Both the position numbers and the translations under genes were made by a program. This document shows positions 7,815 through 16,561 of a DNA stretch of 64,000 nucleotides, piece after piece. Each line of letters opens with the position of its first letter. Within the stretch, counting starts at the first letter, position 1. Source of the DNA: Paenibacillus pinistramenti (lineage in GTDB: Bacteria > Bacillota > Bacilli > Paenibacillales > Paenibacillaceae); the NCBI RefSeq assembly GCF_005869875.1, contig NZ_VAWG01000001.1, forward strand, positions 372,001 to 436,000. The letters are read 5' to 3'. The notes beneath the pieces are model-generated. The model was not told the origin of the DNA, searched no databases, and saw only the letters and a list, made by a program, of their open reading frames with translations.

Positions 7815-8552
7815 TCATTCTTCGCCGGTTGGAGACGCAAACGGAACATAAGTGTCCGCTTCAAGCATCGTAATCAATCCGGGCTCCTGAGTTTCGGTAA
7901 TATCATTAAGATACTCAGCTTTATCAGGAAGGAGGGAAATCGTCGTCAGCACCTCAAAGCCGGAGCGTGTGTACAGCTTGATCCGGTCTGGAAATGACAG
8001 GGTTGGAGACGGGAGAATTTCCGAAAAGTCGGAGGTCAAATCTTTAGGCATCTTGGCGAGCGTGGTGCAGAGCTTAAGCAGGTTCACCTGGTCTTTGTCC
8101 CACCCGGACAGCATAGGCTCTTCAAGTGAAGTTCCCTGTTTGACCAGCACCTTGCTGCCGTTGGACAGATAGGCCATCAGTTTGCCGTCCGCAGAAAGCT
8201 CGTAAGCAACAGACGGATACTCGTTCACCGTCACTTCAACAACTCCAGGGAAACGCTTGTCCACCGCAGCACTTTGGATAGACGGGATCTTCTGCAGCCG
8301 CTTGCTGACCGTTCCGGCGCTTGTCCCGAAGAAGCTTGCGCCAACCTTCAGTCCGCTCTGCTTCAACAGCTCGTCATTCGAGGAATAAACGCTGCCGCGG
8401 AACTGGATCTCTGTAATCTTGCTTACAGAGGAACGGAAGAATAAAACGGTGAGCAGAACAATAAATAATACTATAAGCAAAATAGCTACTTTCCTGCTGG
8501 TATTCTTCTTCGGTTTAGGATTCTTTAAAGCTGGAATATGTGATTTTGGCAT
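7815..8552 (-). CDS. divIB: Divisome protein DivIB/FtsQ
   Basis: Single-pass membrane protein of the divisome, acting with FtsL and DivIC to regulate septal peptidoglycan synthesis. A basic cytoplasmic tail (MPKSHIPALKNPKPKKNTSRK) precedes one membrane segment (VAILLIVLFIVLLTVLFF), then a POTRA domain starting ITEIQFRGSVYSSNDELLKQ with FPGVVEVTVNEYPSVAYEL, and the beta region. The frame extends into the end of murA, but ATG 8552 is preceded by CGGAG at suitable spacing and gives 245 aa. It follows murA within the dcw order. Confidence 0.93.
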   Translation of the reverse strand: MPKSHIPALKNPKPKKNTSRKVAILLIVLFIVLLTVLFFRSSVSKITEIQFRGSVYSSNDELLKQSGLKVGASFFGTSAGTVSKRLQKIPSIQSAAVDKRFPGVVEVTVNEYPSVAYELSADGKLMAYLSNGSKVLVKQGTSLEEPMLSGWDKDQVNLLKLCTTLAKMPKDLTSDFSEILPSPTLSFPDRIKLYTRSGFEVLTTISLLPDKAEYLNDITETQEPGLITMLEADTYVPFASPTGEE

Positions 8553-8614
8553 AGTCATCTCCGAAAAGAGCCCATGATCCCCTCCTTGCGGAGGGGATGG
8601 CAACAGGCATATAG

Positions 8615-9892
8615 TCAAGCCGGATCCGGCTGCTTCAGGGGCGTTTCACGGTAAACGCTGGCGCCAAGCGAGCGGAACATTTCCTCAATCCGGTCATATC
8701 CCCGGTCAATATGATGAATATGCTCCACTGTCGTTTTGCCGTGGGCCGCGAGGCCCGCAATTACCAGCGCTGCACCGGCACGGAGATCCGTCGCTTCGAC
8801 AACGGCGCCGTACAGCCTAGGAACGCCCCTAATAATCGCCGTGTGCAGATCAACGGTAATATCCGCTCCCATCCGGACCAGTTCATCCACATGCTTGAAG
8901 CGGCCTTCAAACACAGTCTCCTTGATGATACTGGTTCCGTCTGCTAAAGAAAGCAGCACCATAACCTGTGACTGCAGATCGGTCGGAAACGCCGGATACG
9001 GCGAAGTCACGATTCGATCAACGGCTTTCGGTCTAGTTAATCCATTAACGATAATTATATCATCGTGTGCCCGGATTTGAATACCGGCGCGCCGCAGCAC
9101 ATGCACAAGTGATACCAGATGCGCTGAATTCGTGTTGCTCAGCGTAATGCTGCCCCGAGTGGCCGCTGCCGCTATTAGTGCGGTTCCGGCAACGATCCGG
9201 TCAGGGATGATTTCATACTCGCAGGGATACAGCTTCTTCACGCCCTGAATCGTAATGGTGTCCGTACCTGCACCCGTTACGGAAGCCCCCATCTGATTCA
9301 AGAAATTTTGCAGATCCTGAATTTCCGGCTCACGGGCAGCGTTCGTCAGAACAGTTGTGCCCTCTGCAAGTACTGCCGCCATCATAATGTTCTCGGTAGC
9401 CCCGACACTTGGAAAATCCAGATGGATCTCCGTTCCAGTCAGTTTGGCCGCAGCACAGCGGATTTGGCCGCCGGACTCCTCAATGACTGCTCCCAGCGCT
9501 TCAAGCCCGCTGAGATGCATATCGATTTTTCGTTCTCCGATTGCGCAGCCTCCAGGCTGATAAACAGACACTTCCCCAAATTTGGCAAGCAGAGGCCCCA
9601 TCAGAAAGATCGAGGATCTCATCTGCCTCATCAAATCTTCAGGCACATGGGCGGAATTGGCTATGGAAGAATTAATAATGACTTCTTCGCCGTTTCTTGC
9701 CACATGACATCCCAGCCGGGACAAAATCCCCAGCATGACCTCAATATCCAGCAGGCGCGGAACATTGCGAAGACGTACAGCTCCATCAGCAAGCAAACTG
9801 GCGGCCATGATCGGCAGCGCCGCATTCTTCGCTCCATGGATCCGAATGGTTCCTGAGAGGGGTTTCCCGCCTTCAATCACCAATTTGTCCAA
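8615..9892 (-). CDS. murA: UDP-N-acetylglucosamine 1-carboxyvinyltransferase MurA
   Basis: First committed step of peptidoglycan synthesis: transfers enolpyruvate from PEP to UDP-GlcNAc in the cytoplasm. The start LDKLVIEGGKPLSGTIRIHG, the uridine-binding KNAALPIMAA and the catalytic cysteine loop YQPGGCAIGERKIDMH (fosfomycin target) are present, as is the C-terminal DRGYDRIEEMFRSLGA. The open frame runs on upstream through murB remnants, but TTG 9892 follows CTCGGAGGTGATACA and gives a normal 425 aa. Having murA next to murG/divIB is common in Paenibacillus-like genomes; here it sits directly behind a ruined murB whose product would be the next enzyme. Confidence 0.96.
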   Translation of the reverse strand: MDKLVIEGGKPLSGTIRIHGAKNAALPIMAASLLADGAVRLRNVPRLLDIEVMLGILSRLGCHVARNGEEVIINSSIANSAHVPEDLMRQMRSSIFLMGPLLAKFGEVSVYQPGGCAIGERKIDMHLSGLEALGAVIEESGGQIRCAAAKLTGTEIHLDFPSVGATENIMMAAVLAEGTTVLTNAAREPEIQDLQNFLNQMGASVTGAGTDTITIQGVKKLYPCEYEIIPDRIVAGTALIAAAATRGSITLSNTNSAHLVSLVHVLRRAGIQIRAHDDIIIVNGLTRPKAVDRIVTSPYPAFPTDLQSQVMVLLSLADGTSIIKETVFEGRFKHVDELVRMGADITVDLHTAIIRGVPRLYGAVVEATDLRAGAALVIAGLAAHGKTTVEHIHHIDRGYDRIEEMFRSLGASVYRETPLKQPDPA

Positions 9893-9954
9893 TGTATCAC
9901 CTCCGAGTTTACCGCTCACCCTCTGAGAACACTCCAGGCACTCGCACAGGCACA

Positions 9955-10420
9955 CTACCCTTTCTCTGCACTTGTCTCCATGATTTGATCCTTGAGGATG
10001 AGAACGTCCTCCGCTTTCGCTTGACCGGTGTTGACGATGAAATGGACATGCACCGGCCCTTTGCGGCCAATTCACCGTTATCCAGTACGGGATCAGCAGA
10101 CTTAAATACCCGCGACACATCAGACCCTTGGACCCAGCGTCCATATAAGCGGTTTTCGCTAACCGTCCCGGGATGCAGAAAGCAAACTCCATTCCGGTGA
10201 GCCCCATTCCTCCTGACGCGCTGCTCAGGCACGAAAGAAGCTCCCCTCCGGCTTACTCGGCTCAGCGAAAATGGAATTGTTTGATGACCGAAACCGCTTT
10301 GCGGGAACCGGCTCTGTCCGGGTAGATTGTCGCGATTATAGGATATCTTATGAAAAAGTCCTGTCATGTGTGACAAATGCCCGGGCTGAGCGTGCTTCGA
10401 AACGGCATATCCAACGTCTG
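9955..10420 (-). pseudogene. murB: murB remnant (UDP-N-acetylenolpyruvoylglucosamine reductase), degraded
   Basis: Between murG and murA, three minus-strand frames together spell a decayed MurB. The first fragment reads VIKQFHF, then stops TGA (10264..10262) and TAA (10255..10253), then AGGELLS and GLTGMEFAFCIPG with AYMDAGSKG. An apparent single-base loss near 10128 shifts to GSDVSRVFKSADPVLDNGEL. At about 10057 the reading jumps to FIVNTGQAKAEDVL and ends at TAG (9957..9955). Compared with a normal MurB of about 300 aa, roughly 100 residues containing the GSVFRNP and AGLKG segments are missing, and the N-terminal FAD domain is mostly unrecognisable. Total length is about 470 bp against about 900 bp. 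A functional copy must exist elsewhere. Confidence 0.9.
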
Positions 10421-11533
10421 CTACGCCTTCTGTGCCGCCAGACTGCGGAGCATTTCAACTAAAATGTGAGCAGAATCCGGCTTGCCCAGCTTCCTGGCCG
10501 CCTCAGCCATCTCCTGCCTTGCCGGCTCATCCTTCATCAAACGCTGTACCTCGCGGAATAATGATTCACCCGACAGGCCGTTCTCCAAAATGACCGAGGC
10601 GGCACCCGCAGCCTCAAGGCTCCGCGCGTTCTTCTCCTGATGGTTATTCGTCACATTCGGCGAAGGAATCAGAATGGATGGAATTCCGAGCGAGGTCACC
10701 TCGGCAAGGAAAGAAGCCCCGGAGCGTCCGGCAATCAGCTTCGTTGCGGCAAGCACCTCAGGCATGTTGTGTATGTAGGGCAGGACGTGAAGTCTGGACG
10801 GCATCCTGCCGGCTTTTTTCCGGATCTCCTGAACCGTTGCCTCATAGTAGCTTTCTCCCGTTACATAAACAAAATGAACCTTCGGCAGTTTATCCGTAAG
10901 CGGAGCCATTTCAATCATCGCTTCGTTAATCGCTTTGGCTCCCCGGCTGCCGCCGGCCACCAGAACGATGTCGGTTCCTGACGAAAGACCGAGAGAGGCA
11001 TAGCCGCGCCCCTTGTCAGCTTTAAAGACAGTCGTGGCTCGGGGATTCCCGGTGTATTCCACCTTCTTAGCCCCTGGAAAAGCCTTCTCCGTTCCTTCAA
11101 AACTCACTGCTACCGTATTTACGTACTTGCTCAGAAACTTGTTCGTAAGTCCCGGCACCGCGTTCTGCTCATGGATCACGGTCGGAATTCCCAGCTTGGC
11201 AGCAGCGTATACGACCGGACCGCAGACATAGCCTCCGGTACCGATGACCGCATCCGGCTTGAATTCACGCAGCAGCTGCTTGGCACGGCTCACACCTTTA
11301 AGAAATTTCATGACTGTCTTTACATTCTCCATCGACAGCTTGCGGCGGAAGCCGCTGATTTCAATCGCTTCAAACCTAATATTCTCCTGGGGCACAAGCT
11401 TGCTTTCCAAGCCTCTTGTCCCGCCGATATATAAAAATTCCGTTCCCGGAACTTCTTCGCTGAATTGTTTCGCTACGGCCAGTGCCGGATAAATATGTCC
11501 ACCCGTACCGCCTCCGCTCAGCACAATTCGCAT
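10421..11533 (-). CDS. murG: MurG lipid II synthase
   Basis: Peripheral membrane glycosyltransferase (GT28) that adds GlcNAc from UDP-GlcNAc to lipid I, giving lipid II. The N-terminal donor/acceptor loop MRIVLSGGGTGGHIYPALA, the second glycine-rich loop GTGGYVCGPVVYAA, HEQNAVPGLTN, the third loop VAGGSRGAKAINEA and the UDP-binding AGRSGASFLAEVTSLG are all in place. Its 370 aa is typical. ATG 11533 follows GCGAGGTGATCTT. It is 4 bp downstream of spoVE. The next intact gene is murA, because murB is broken. Confidence 0.97.
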   Translation of the reverse strand: MRIVLSGGGTGGHIYPALAVAKQFSEEVPGTEFLYIGGTRGLESKLVPQENIRFEAIEISGFRRKLSMENVKTVMKFLKGVSRAKQLLREFKPDAVIGTGGYVCGPVVYAAAKLGIPTVIHEQNAVPGLTNKFLSKYVNTVAVSFEGTEKAFPGAKKVEYTGNPRATTVFKADKGRGYASLGLSSGTDIVLVAGGSRGAKAINEAMIEMAPLTDKLPKVHFVYVTGESYYEATVQEIRKKAGRMPSRLHVLPYIHNMPEVLAATKLIAGRSGASFLAEVTSLGIPSILIPSPNVTNNHQEKNARSLEAAGAASVILENGLSGESLFREVQRLMKDEPARQEMAEAARKLGKPDSAHILVEMLRSLAAQKA

Positions 11534-11537
11534 AAGA

Positions 11538-12635
11538 TCACCTCGCGTGACGGGATAAATTCAGCAGGATGCCCAGTGCCGTCAGCATCAGCGTCAAAGA
11601 AGAACCGCCGTAGCTGATCAGCGGGAGCGTAATGCCTGTTACCGGCATCAACCCGATGACTACCCCGATATTAATAATAACTTGAATGGCTACCATGCCG
11701 ACAATGCCGACCGCTAGAAAGCTGCCGAATTTGTCATCCACCGTCATGGCTACCCGCATTCCTCTCCAGACAAGAATCAGAAACAGCAGCAGCACAAGCG
11801 TGCCGCCTATGAATCCGAGCTCCTCGGACAGGATGGAAAAGATAAAGTCGGTCTGCGGCTCCGGAACATAGCTGTATTTCTGACGGCTCATGCCAAGGCC
11901 GAGGCCGGCCAGCCCACCCGGTCCGATGGCGTAGAGCGACTGGATAATCTGATAGCCGGCCCCGAGAGGGTCCGACCAGGGATCCAGAAAGGCCGTAATG
12001 CGCTTTAACCGGTATGGTGCAGCAAGCACCAGCCCAACAAAGCCCGCTGCTCCAACTGCAGCAAGACCGCTTAAATGCTTGAATCGGGCGCCGGCCGTGA
12101 AAATTATCAGCATTGCCGCTCCCATCATCACCGTGCCTGTCCCCAAATCCGGCTGAAGCATAATCAGCCCGAAGGCGAGCCCGCTTACGCCAAGCGGCGG
12201 CAGCAGCCCTTTGACAAACCGGGTAATGTCGTACGTATCCTTGCTCAGCCAATACGATAGGAATAAGATCATGCCCAGCTTCATAAATTCCGAGGGCTGG
12301 ATGCCGAACGAGCTGATGCCAAGCCAGCTGCGGGCCCCTCCGCGGACCGCGCCAATCCCCGGAATCAGCACGATGACCAGCAGGCCGAAGCAGACCAGCA
12401 GACCCAGCTTGGCATATTTGCGGAGCCTCCGATAGTCGAAATTCATCATAAAAAACATAGCTATCAGGCCTAAAGCAGCAAACAGAAGCTGTCTCTTAAC
12501 AAAATAAAAAGAATCTCCGTGATCATGAAAGCCCAGCACGGATCCGGCGCTGTATACCATGACCATCCCTATCGCCAGCAGGCTCAAAATGCTGATTAAG
12601 AGCCAAATGTCCGGCGCTCGGCGCAACTTGCTCAT
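11538..12635 (-). CDS. spoVE: SEDS-family glycosyltransferase SpoVE/FtsW
   Basis: Polytopic membrane enzyme of the SEDS family that polymerises lipid II together with a class B PBP. It has about ten hydrophobic segments, starting PDIWLLISILSLLAIGMVMVY, and the SEDS signatures WLGISSFGIQPSEFMKLG, LQPDLGTG and GIGGxxx-like LPLISYGGSSL near the end. Position between murD and murG is that of B. subtilis spoVE, and spoVD lies upstream in the same cluster, so a spore cortex role is likely. A vegetative FtsW role cannot be excluded from sequence. ATG 12635 is chosen because GAGGTGG precedes it; the upstream ATG 12653 lacks a ribosome binding site. Confidence 0.92.
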   Translation of the reverse strand: MSKLRRAPDIWLLISILSLLAIGMVMVYSAGSVLGFHDHGDSFYFVKRQLLFAALGLIAMFFMMNFDYRRLRKYAKLGLLVCFGLLVIVLIPGIGAVRGGARSWLGISSFGIQPSEFMKLGMILFLSYWLSKDTYDITRFVKGLLPPLGVSGLAFGLIMLQPDLGTGTVMMGAAMLIIFTAGARFKHLSGLAAVGAAGFVGLVLAAPYRLKRITAFLDPWSDPLGAGYQIIQSLYAIGPGGLAGLGLGMSRQKYSYVPEPQTDFIFSILSEELGFIGGTLVLLLFLILVWRGMRVAMTVDDKFGSFLAVGIVGMVAIQVIINIGVVIGLMPVTGITLPLISYGGSSLTLMLTALGILLNLSRHAR

Positions 12636-12687
12636 AAGCGGAAGCCACCTCATATGCGAAGTAGGGGCTTGTCAGATACCCCCCTAC

Positions 12688-14112
12688 TTAAAGGTTATGC
12701 ACCGCCTCTTTAAAAATGCGTCCACGCTCTTCATAGGAGGCAAACATGTCCCAGCTTGCACAGGCCGGAGACAGCAGCACAGTATCTCCTTTCCCAGCCA
12801 AGCCCTCGGCCTCTTTAAGCGCGCTTCGCAGTGTATCGGCGGCGTCTTCCTCATTATCGACTACGATAATGGTGGATATCCCCGCCATTTTGGCCACTGC
12901 CGCAATTTTCTCTTTGGTCTCGCCGAGAGTGACAACGGCTTTCACCTTGTTCTGCAGGGAAGGCAGCAGCTCCAGATAGTCGGAGCCGCGGTCCAGTCCG
13001 CCGGCAATCAGCACGATCGGCCCGCTGAGCGCCCCGATGGCCATCACGGTAGCCTTGGAATTCGTTGCTTTGGAGTTATTGTAATAAACAACTCCCTGCT
13101 TCTCTGCGACGTACTCAAGCCGGTGCTCAACCCCGCGAAAATCTCTAAGCGGCGCGGCCAGCTTCGCCGGATCGGCGCCTGCTGCAAGGGCGCAGGCCGC
13201 TGCAGCCAGCGCATTCTCGACGTTAAACCGCCCTGGAAGTCCGATTTCAGAAGTATGAATCAGTGTGATGCTCTCTCCATCTTCCGTGCGGTAGACGACC
13301 TGTCGGTCCAGACCGTCTTCTTCCTGCCCGGCATAAGGAGGCTCGACATAAAGGCCGCCCTGCGGAAGCCGTTCCGTTATGGAGAACGGCAGCAGCCGTC
13401 CCTTCAAGTAAGGCACGAGTCCCCGGCAGACCGGATCGTCCCAGTTCACGACAGCCGTGTCGGTGTCCTGCTGGTTGGCGAACAATTTGGCTTTGGAGGC
13501 AATGTAATCCTCCATCGTCTTATGGTAGTCCAGATGGGTCTCCACTACGTTCAGCAGGCAGGCCACACGCGGACGGAAGGCCTGCGTGCCTTTCAGCTGA
13601 AAGCTGCTCAGCTCGACGACCATCCAGTCATCTTCAGCGGCTTTCAGGGCCGCCTCGGTTAAAGGAATGCCGATATTGCCGGCTACGATTGGAGATAGGC
13701 CAGCTGCCTCCAGCATTTTTCCGGTCCAGGTGGTGGTGGTCGTCTTGCCGTTAGAGCCTGTAATGCCAATCATCGGCGCTTTGCAGAGCCAGAAGGCAAT
13801 CTCGACCTCTGTCACCACTTCGATTCCAAGCTCAAGGGCAGTCTGCACAGGCGGAGCCGTGTAGGGGATACCAGGATTTTTAATAACCAAAGAGGTCCCC
13901 CGGTGAATCAGCCCCTCGGGATGCCCCCCGCATACAACAGAAATTCCCAAAGCCTCCAATTCGGATGCTTCGGGACATTCAGCTCTGTCTTTCTTATCAT
14001 TTACGACAACATTCGCGCCAAGCTTAAACATGACTTTGGCGACTTCGACTCCGCTTCTGGCAAGGCCGAGTACGACGACATCTTGTCCGCGGTAATTTTC
14101 CGGATGTTTCAT
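12688..14112 (-). CDS. murD: UDP-MurNAc-L-alanine:D-glutamate ligase MurD
   Basis: Cytoplasmic Mur ligase adding D-Glu to UDP-MurNAc-L-Ala. The N-terminal Rossmann-like part begins VVVLGLARSGVEVAKVMF, the ATP loop is ITGSNGKTTTTTW, and VVELSSFQLKG, NVVETHLDYHKTMEDYIASK and the C-terminal YYNNSKATNSKATVMAI, AGGLDRGSDY and LLSPACASWDMF motifs are all typical of MurD. It has 474 aa. The start codon lies 3 bp after the mraY stop, giving tight coupling in the dcw operon. Confidence 0.97.
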   Translation of the reverse strand: MKHPENYRGQDVVVLGLARSGVEVAKVMFKLGANVVVNDKKDRAECPEASELEALGISVVCGGHPEGLIHRGTSLVIKNPGIPYTAPPVQTALELGIEVVTEVEIAFWLCKAPMIGITGSNGKTTTTTWTGKMLEAAGLSPIVAGNIGIPLTEAALKAAEDDWMVVELSSFQLKGTQAFRPRVACLLNVVETHLDYHKTMEDYIASKAKLFANQQDTDTAVVNWDDPVCRGLVPYLKGRLLPFSITERLPQGGLYVEPPYAGQEEDGLDRQVVYRTEDGESITLIHTSEIGLPGRFNVENALAAAACALAAGADPAKLAAPLRDFRGVEHRLEYVAEKQGVVYYNNSKATNSKATVMAIGALSGPIVLIAGGLDRGSDYLELLPSLQNKVKAVVTLGETKEKIAAVAKMAGISTIIVVDNEEDAADTLRSALKEAEGLAGKGDTVLLSPACASWDMFASYEERGRIFKEAVHNL

Positions 14113-14115
14113 AAC

Positions 14116-15084
14116 CTACAACCCCTTATTGAGATAAAGTCCGATGCCGGCAAGCACAAGGCCGACCGCCCAGAAGGTCACAACAACCCGCCACTCCGAC
14201 CAGCCGGACAGCTCGAAATGATGATGGATCGGACTCATTTTGAAGATACGTTTGCCGCGCAGCTTGAAGGAGCCGACCTGCAGCACAACCGAAAGCATTT
14301 CGATGACAAAAATACCGCCGATCACGAGGAACAGCAGCTCGCTCTTGGTCACGATCGCAATGGCTGCAATCGCCCCGCCGATGCCGAGGGAGCCTGTATC
14401 GCCCATAAATACTTTGGCCGGATGAGCGTTAAACACCAGAAATCCCAGTACAGCTCCAATCATCGCAGCGGCACAGACAGCGGCCGGCAGCGAAGTCGCC
14501 TGCATGGCCACCACCGCAAAAGCACCAAAAGCAATGGCGCTTACTCCGGACAGCAGGCCGTCAAGACCATCTGTAAAGTTAACCGCATTGCTGACCGCAA
14601 GCATCATAATCACGATGAACGGATAATAGAACCAGCCGGTCCAGTCAAAGGAATAGTCGGTTCCGGGAATGCCGATCGCCGTACTATGGCCGTCACGGAT
14701 CAGAAGAACACAAACGATGACAGCAAACAGCAGCTGGCCGAACAATTTCTGCTTGGCGGTTAATCCCAGCGAACGTTTGAAGACGATTTTGATATAGTCA
14801 TCAAGGAAACCGACAAGGCCGAAGCCCAGTGAGGCAATCAGCAGCACATAGAAATCGGTGTCCATTTTGTTGGTGAATTTCAGAAAGGCGATCGTGAAAG
14901 CAAGCATAATGATAATGCCGCCCATTGTAGGCGTTCCGGCCTTTTTCAAGTGGCTCTGCGGCCCTTCGCCGCGGATCTGCTGGCCGAATTTCATCCGGCG
15001 CAGCAAAGGAATAAACAGCGGTGCGGCAATCACGGCGAGAATAAAGGAAACGCCGATGGTTAAAAGAATGAGTTGAAAGTCCAT
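14116..15084 (-). CDS. mraY: Phospho-MurNAc-pentapeptide transferase MraY
   Basis: Integral membrane enzyme forming lipid I from UDP-MurNAc-pentapeptide and undecaprenyl phosphate. About ten membrane segments are seen. The motifs are MGGIIIMLAF, the aspartate pair in GFLDDYIKIVFKRSLGL, NFTDGLDGLLSG, the catalytic-region Asp in FMGDTGSLGIG, and the His cluster MSPIHHHFELSGW. The open frame continues upstream, but ATG 15084 with AAGGGGAG ahead gives the family N terminus MDFQLILLTIG and 322 aa. Confidence 0.97.
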   Translation of the reverse strand: MDFQLILLTIGVSFILAVIAAPLFIPLLRRMKFGQQIRGEGPQSHLKKAGTPTMGGIIIMLAFTIAFLKFTNKMDTDFYVLLIASLGFGLVGFLDDYIKIVFKRSLGLTAKQKLFGQLLFAVIVCVLLIRDGHSTAIGIPGTDYSFDWTGWFYYPFIVIMMLAVSNAVNFTDGLDGLLSGVSAIAFGAFAVVAMQATSLPAAVCAAAMIGAVLGFLVFNAHPAKVFMGDTGSLGIGGAIAAIAIVTKSELLFLVIGGIFVIEMLSVVLQVGSFKLRGKRIFKMSPIHHHFELSGWSEWRVVVTFWAVGLVLAGIGLYLNKGL

Positions 15085-15100
15085 AATGGCTCCCCTTTCG

Positions 15101-16561
15101 CTATGATTGTTGTAAGTTAAAATTTTGGATGGCCTGGGCCACTTCCTCGAGCCTGTTCCCCCGCGAAGCTTTGACCAGCACCACATCATCCGGATGAAGA
15201 ACGGATTCCAGCGCCTCAATCAGCCCGGCCTTGTCTGTAAAGGCCCGCACGCTGTCCGGCTGCAGCTGCTGCGCAGCTCCTTCCGCGATATACGCCCCCA
15301 AAGGCCCATAAACGTATATCAAATCTGCTATTTCCCCGGTAATAAACGAACCGACCTCCCGGTGCATCTGCTCCGCATTCTCACCAAGCTCCAGCATATC
15401 GCCCAGCACGGCAATTCTTCTGCCGAAGCCGTTCATGGAGCCCAGCACTTCAAGAGCAACCCGCATCGAGGTAGGACTGGCATTATAGGCATCGTTGAGA
15501 ATGGTGATTCCGCTTGTGCCTTTCAGAAGCTCAATTCTCATCCCGGTAAGCCGGATCTGCTCCAGGCCAAGAGAAATGTCTGCCTCGCTAACCTTGTAAT
15601 AAGCCGCTGCCGACATGGCGCCCAGAGCGTTGCTTACATTATGTTTGCCCAGCAGAGGAAGCGAGAAAGAAGCCTCTGAACCAAATACGTTAGTGGTAAA
15701 AGCTGTTCCGGCGCTTTGCTGCACCATGCTGGTCGGATGCATGTCGTTATGCGGCCCCAGACCAAAGGTCCAGGTTCGCAGCCCTTCCGGTTTCGAAGTC
15801 TCCGGCTCATCCAGCACCATAGGGATCAGCGGCTCGTCGCCGTTATAGACAAACAATCCGCCCGGCTTCATCCCCGCCAGAATTTCCGTTTTGGCCCGGG
15901 CGATTTCCTCGCGGGAGCCCAAATGCTCCAGGTGGGATTCGCCGATGTTGGTAATGATGGCCAGCTCAGGCTGGGCGATCAAAGAGAGCAGCTCAATCTC
16001 CCCTCGGGCACTCATGCCCATTTCCAGCACTGCAAATTCGGTGTCTTCCGGCATTGCTAATATTGTCAGCGGCAGACCGATATGGTTGTTAAAATTCCCC
16101 TGTGTCTTATGCACCTTATAGGTGGTAGACAGCAGGGAAGTCATAATATCCTTGGTCGTGGTTTTGCCGTTGCTTCCCGTAATGCCGATGACCCGCGCCC
16201 CGACGGCCTGCAGGTAGGCTTTGGACAGCTGCTGAAGCGCAGCCAGCGTATCGTCGACCAGAATAACCGGGCCATTCGCAGGAATGTCGCTGCGCTTTCT
16301 GGACCACAGGACAGCTCCGGCCCCCCGCTGCAGGCAGTCCGCAGCATAATCGTGGCCGTCGAATTTTTCACCCGTAAGCGGAATAAAAAGGCATCCCTCT
16401 GTCAGCTTGCGGGAGTCTGTCGTAACGCCTTCAATAACTTTCTCTGCTTCAACAACTTTCTCTGCTTCAGCAACTTTCTCTGCTACGGCGGCCCCGCCGC
16501 CGGGCATATTTAATTGTCCGCCGCACATGGCGGCAATTTCACTTAAAGTTCTTTTGATCAC
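15101..16561 (-). CDS. murF: UDP-MurNAc-tripeptide:D-Ala-D-Ala ligase MurF
   Basis: Cytoplasmic ligase adding D-Ala-D-Ala to complete the UDP-MurNAc-pentapeptide. Visible: MIKRTLSEIAAMCGG, TTDSRKLTEGCLFIPL, ATP loop GITGSNGKTTTKD, GMSARGEIELLSLIAQPELA, NDAYNASPTSM and LGDMLELGENAE. The 486-aa protein carries an unusual insert at about residues 24-42, three tandem copies of an (A/V)EAEKV-like unit, coded by an 18-bp DNA repeat, just before the conserved TTDSR segment. The start is GTG 16561, overlapping the murE stop by 3-4 bases (GTGA). Confidence 0.96.
   Translation of the reverse strand: MIKRTLSEIAAMCGGQLNMPGGGAAVAEKVAEAEKVVEAEKVIEGVTTDSRKLTEGCLFIPLTGEKFDGHDYAADCLQRGAGAVLWSRKRSDIPANGPVILVDDTLAALQQLSKAYLQAVGARVIGITGSNGKTTTKDIMTSLLSTTYKVHKTQGNFNNHIGLPLTILAMPEDTEFAVLEMGMSARGEIELLSLIAQPELAIITNIGESHLEHLGSREEIARAKTEILAGMKPGGLFVYNGDEPLIPMVLDEPETSKPEGLRTWTFGLGPHNDMHPTSMVQQSAGTAFTTNVFGSEASFSLPLLGKHNVSNALGAMSAAAYYKVSEADISLGLEQIRLTGMRIELLKGTSGITILNDAYNASPTSMRVALEVLGSMNGFGRRIAVLGDMLELGENAEQMHREVGSFITGEIADLIYVYGPLGAYIAEGAAQQLQPDSVRAFTDKAGLIEALESVLHPDDVVLVKASRGNRLEEVAQAIQNFNLQQS
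16436..16489. repeat. Three 18-bp tandem repeats inside murF
   Basis: Plus-strand units AACTTTCTCTGCTTCAAC, AACTTTCTCTGCTTCAGC and AACTTTCTCTGCTACGGC follow each other without a gap. In the murF frame they code the charged repeat (A/V)EAEKV. The repeat is in frame (18 = 6 codons), so copy-number change would lengthen or shorten the protein without breaking it. Confidence 0.95.

Noticed and set aside
9893-10207. Upstream extension of the murA frame to a 530-aa protein
   Set aside because: The added N terminus reads murB remnant sequence, while TTG 9892 has a perfect ribosome binding site and gives the normal MurA length.
9909-10376. Open frame of 155 codons on the minus strand between murG and murA
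   Set aside because: It has no ribosome binding site and crosses the murB remnant in one of its frames. It is better explained as the decayed murB.
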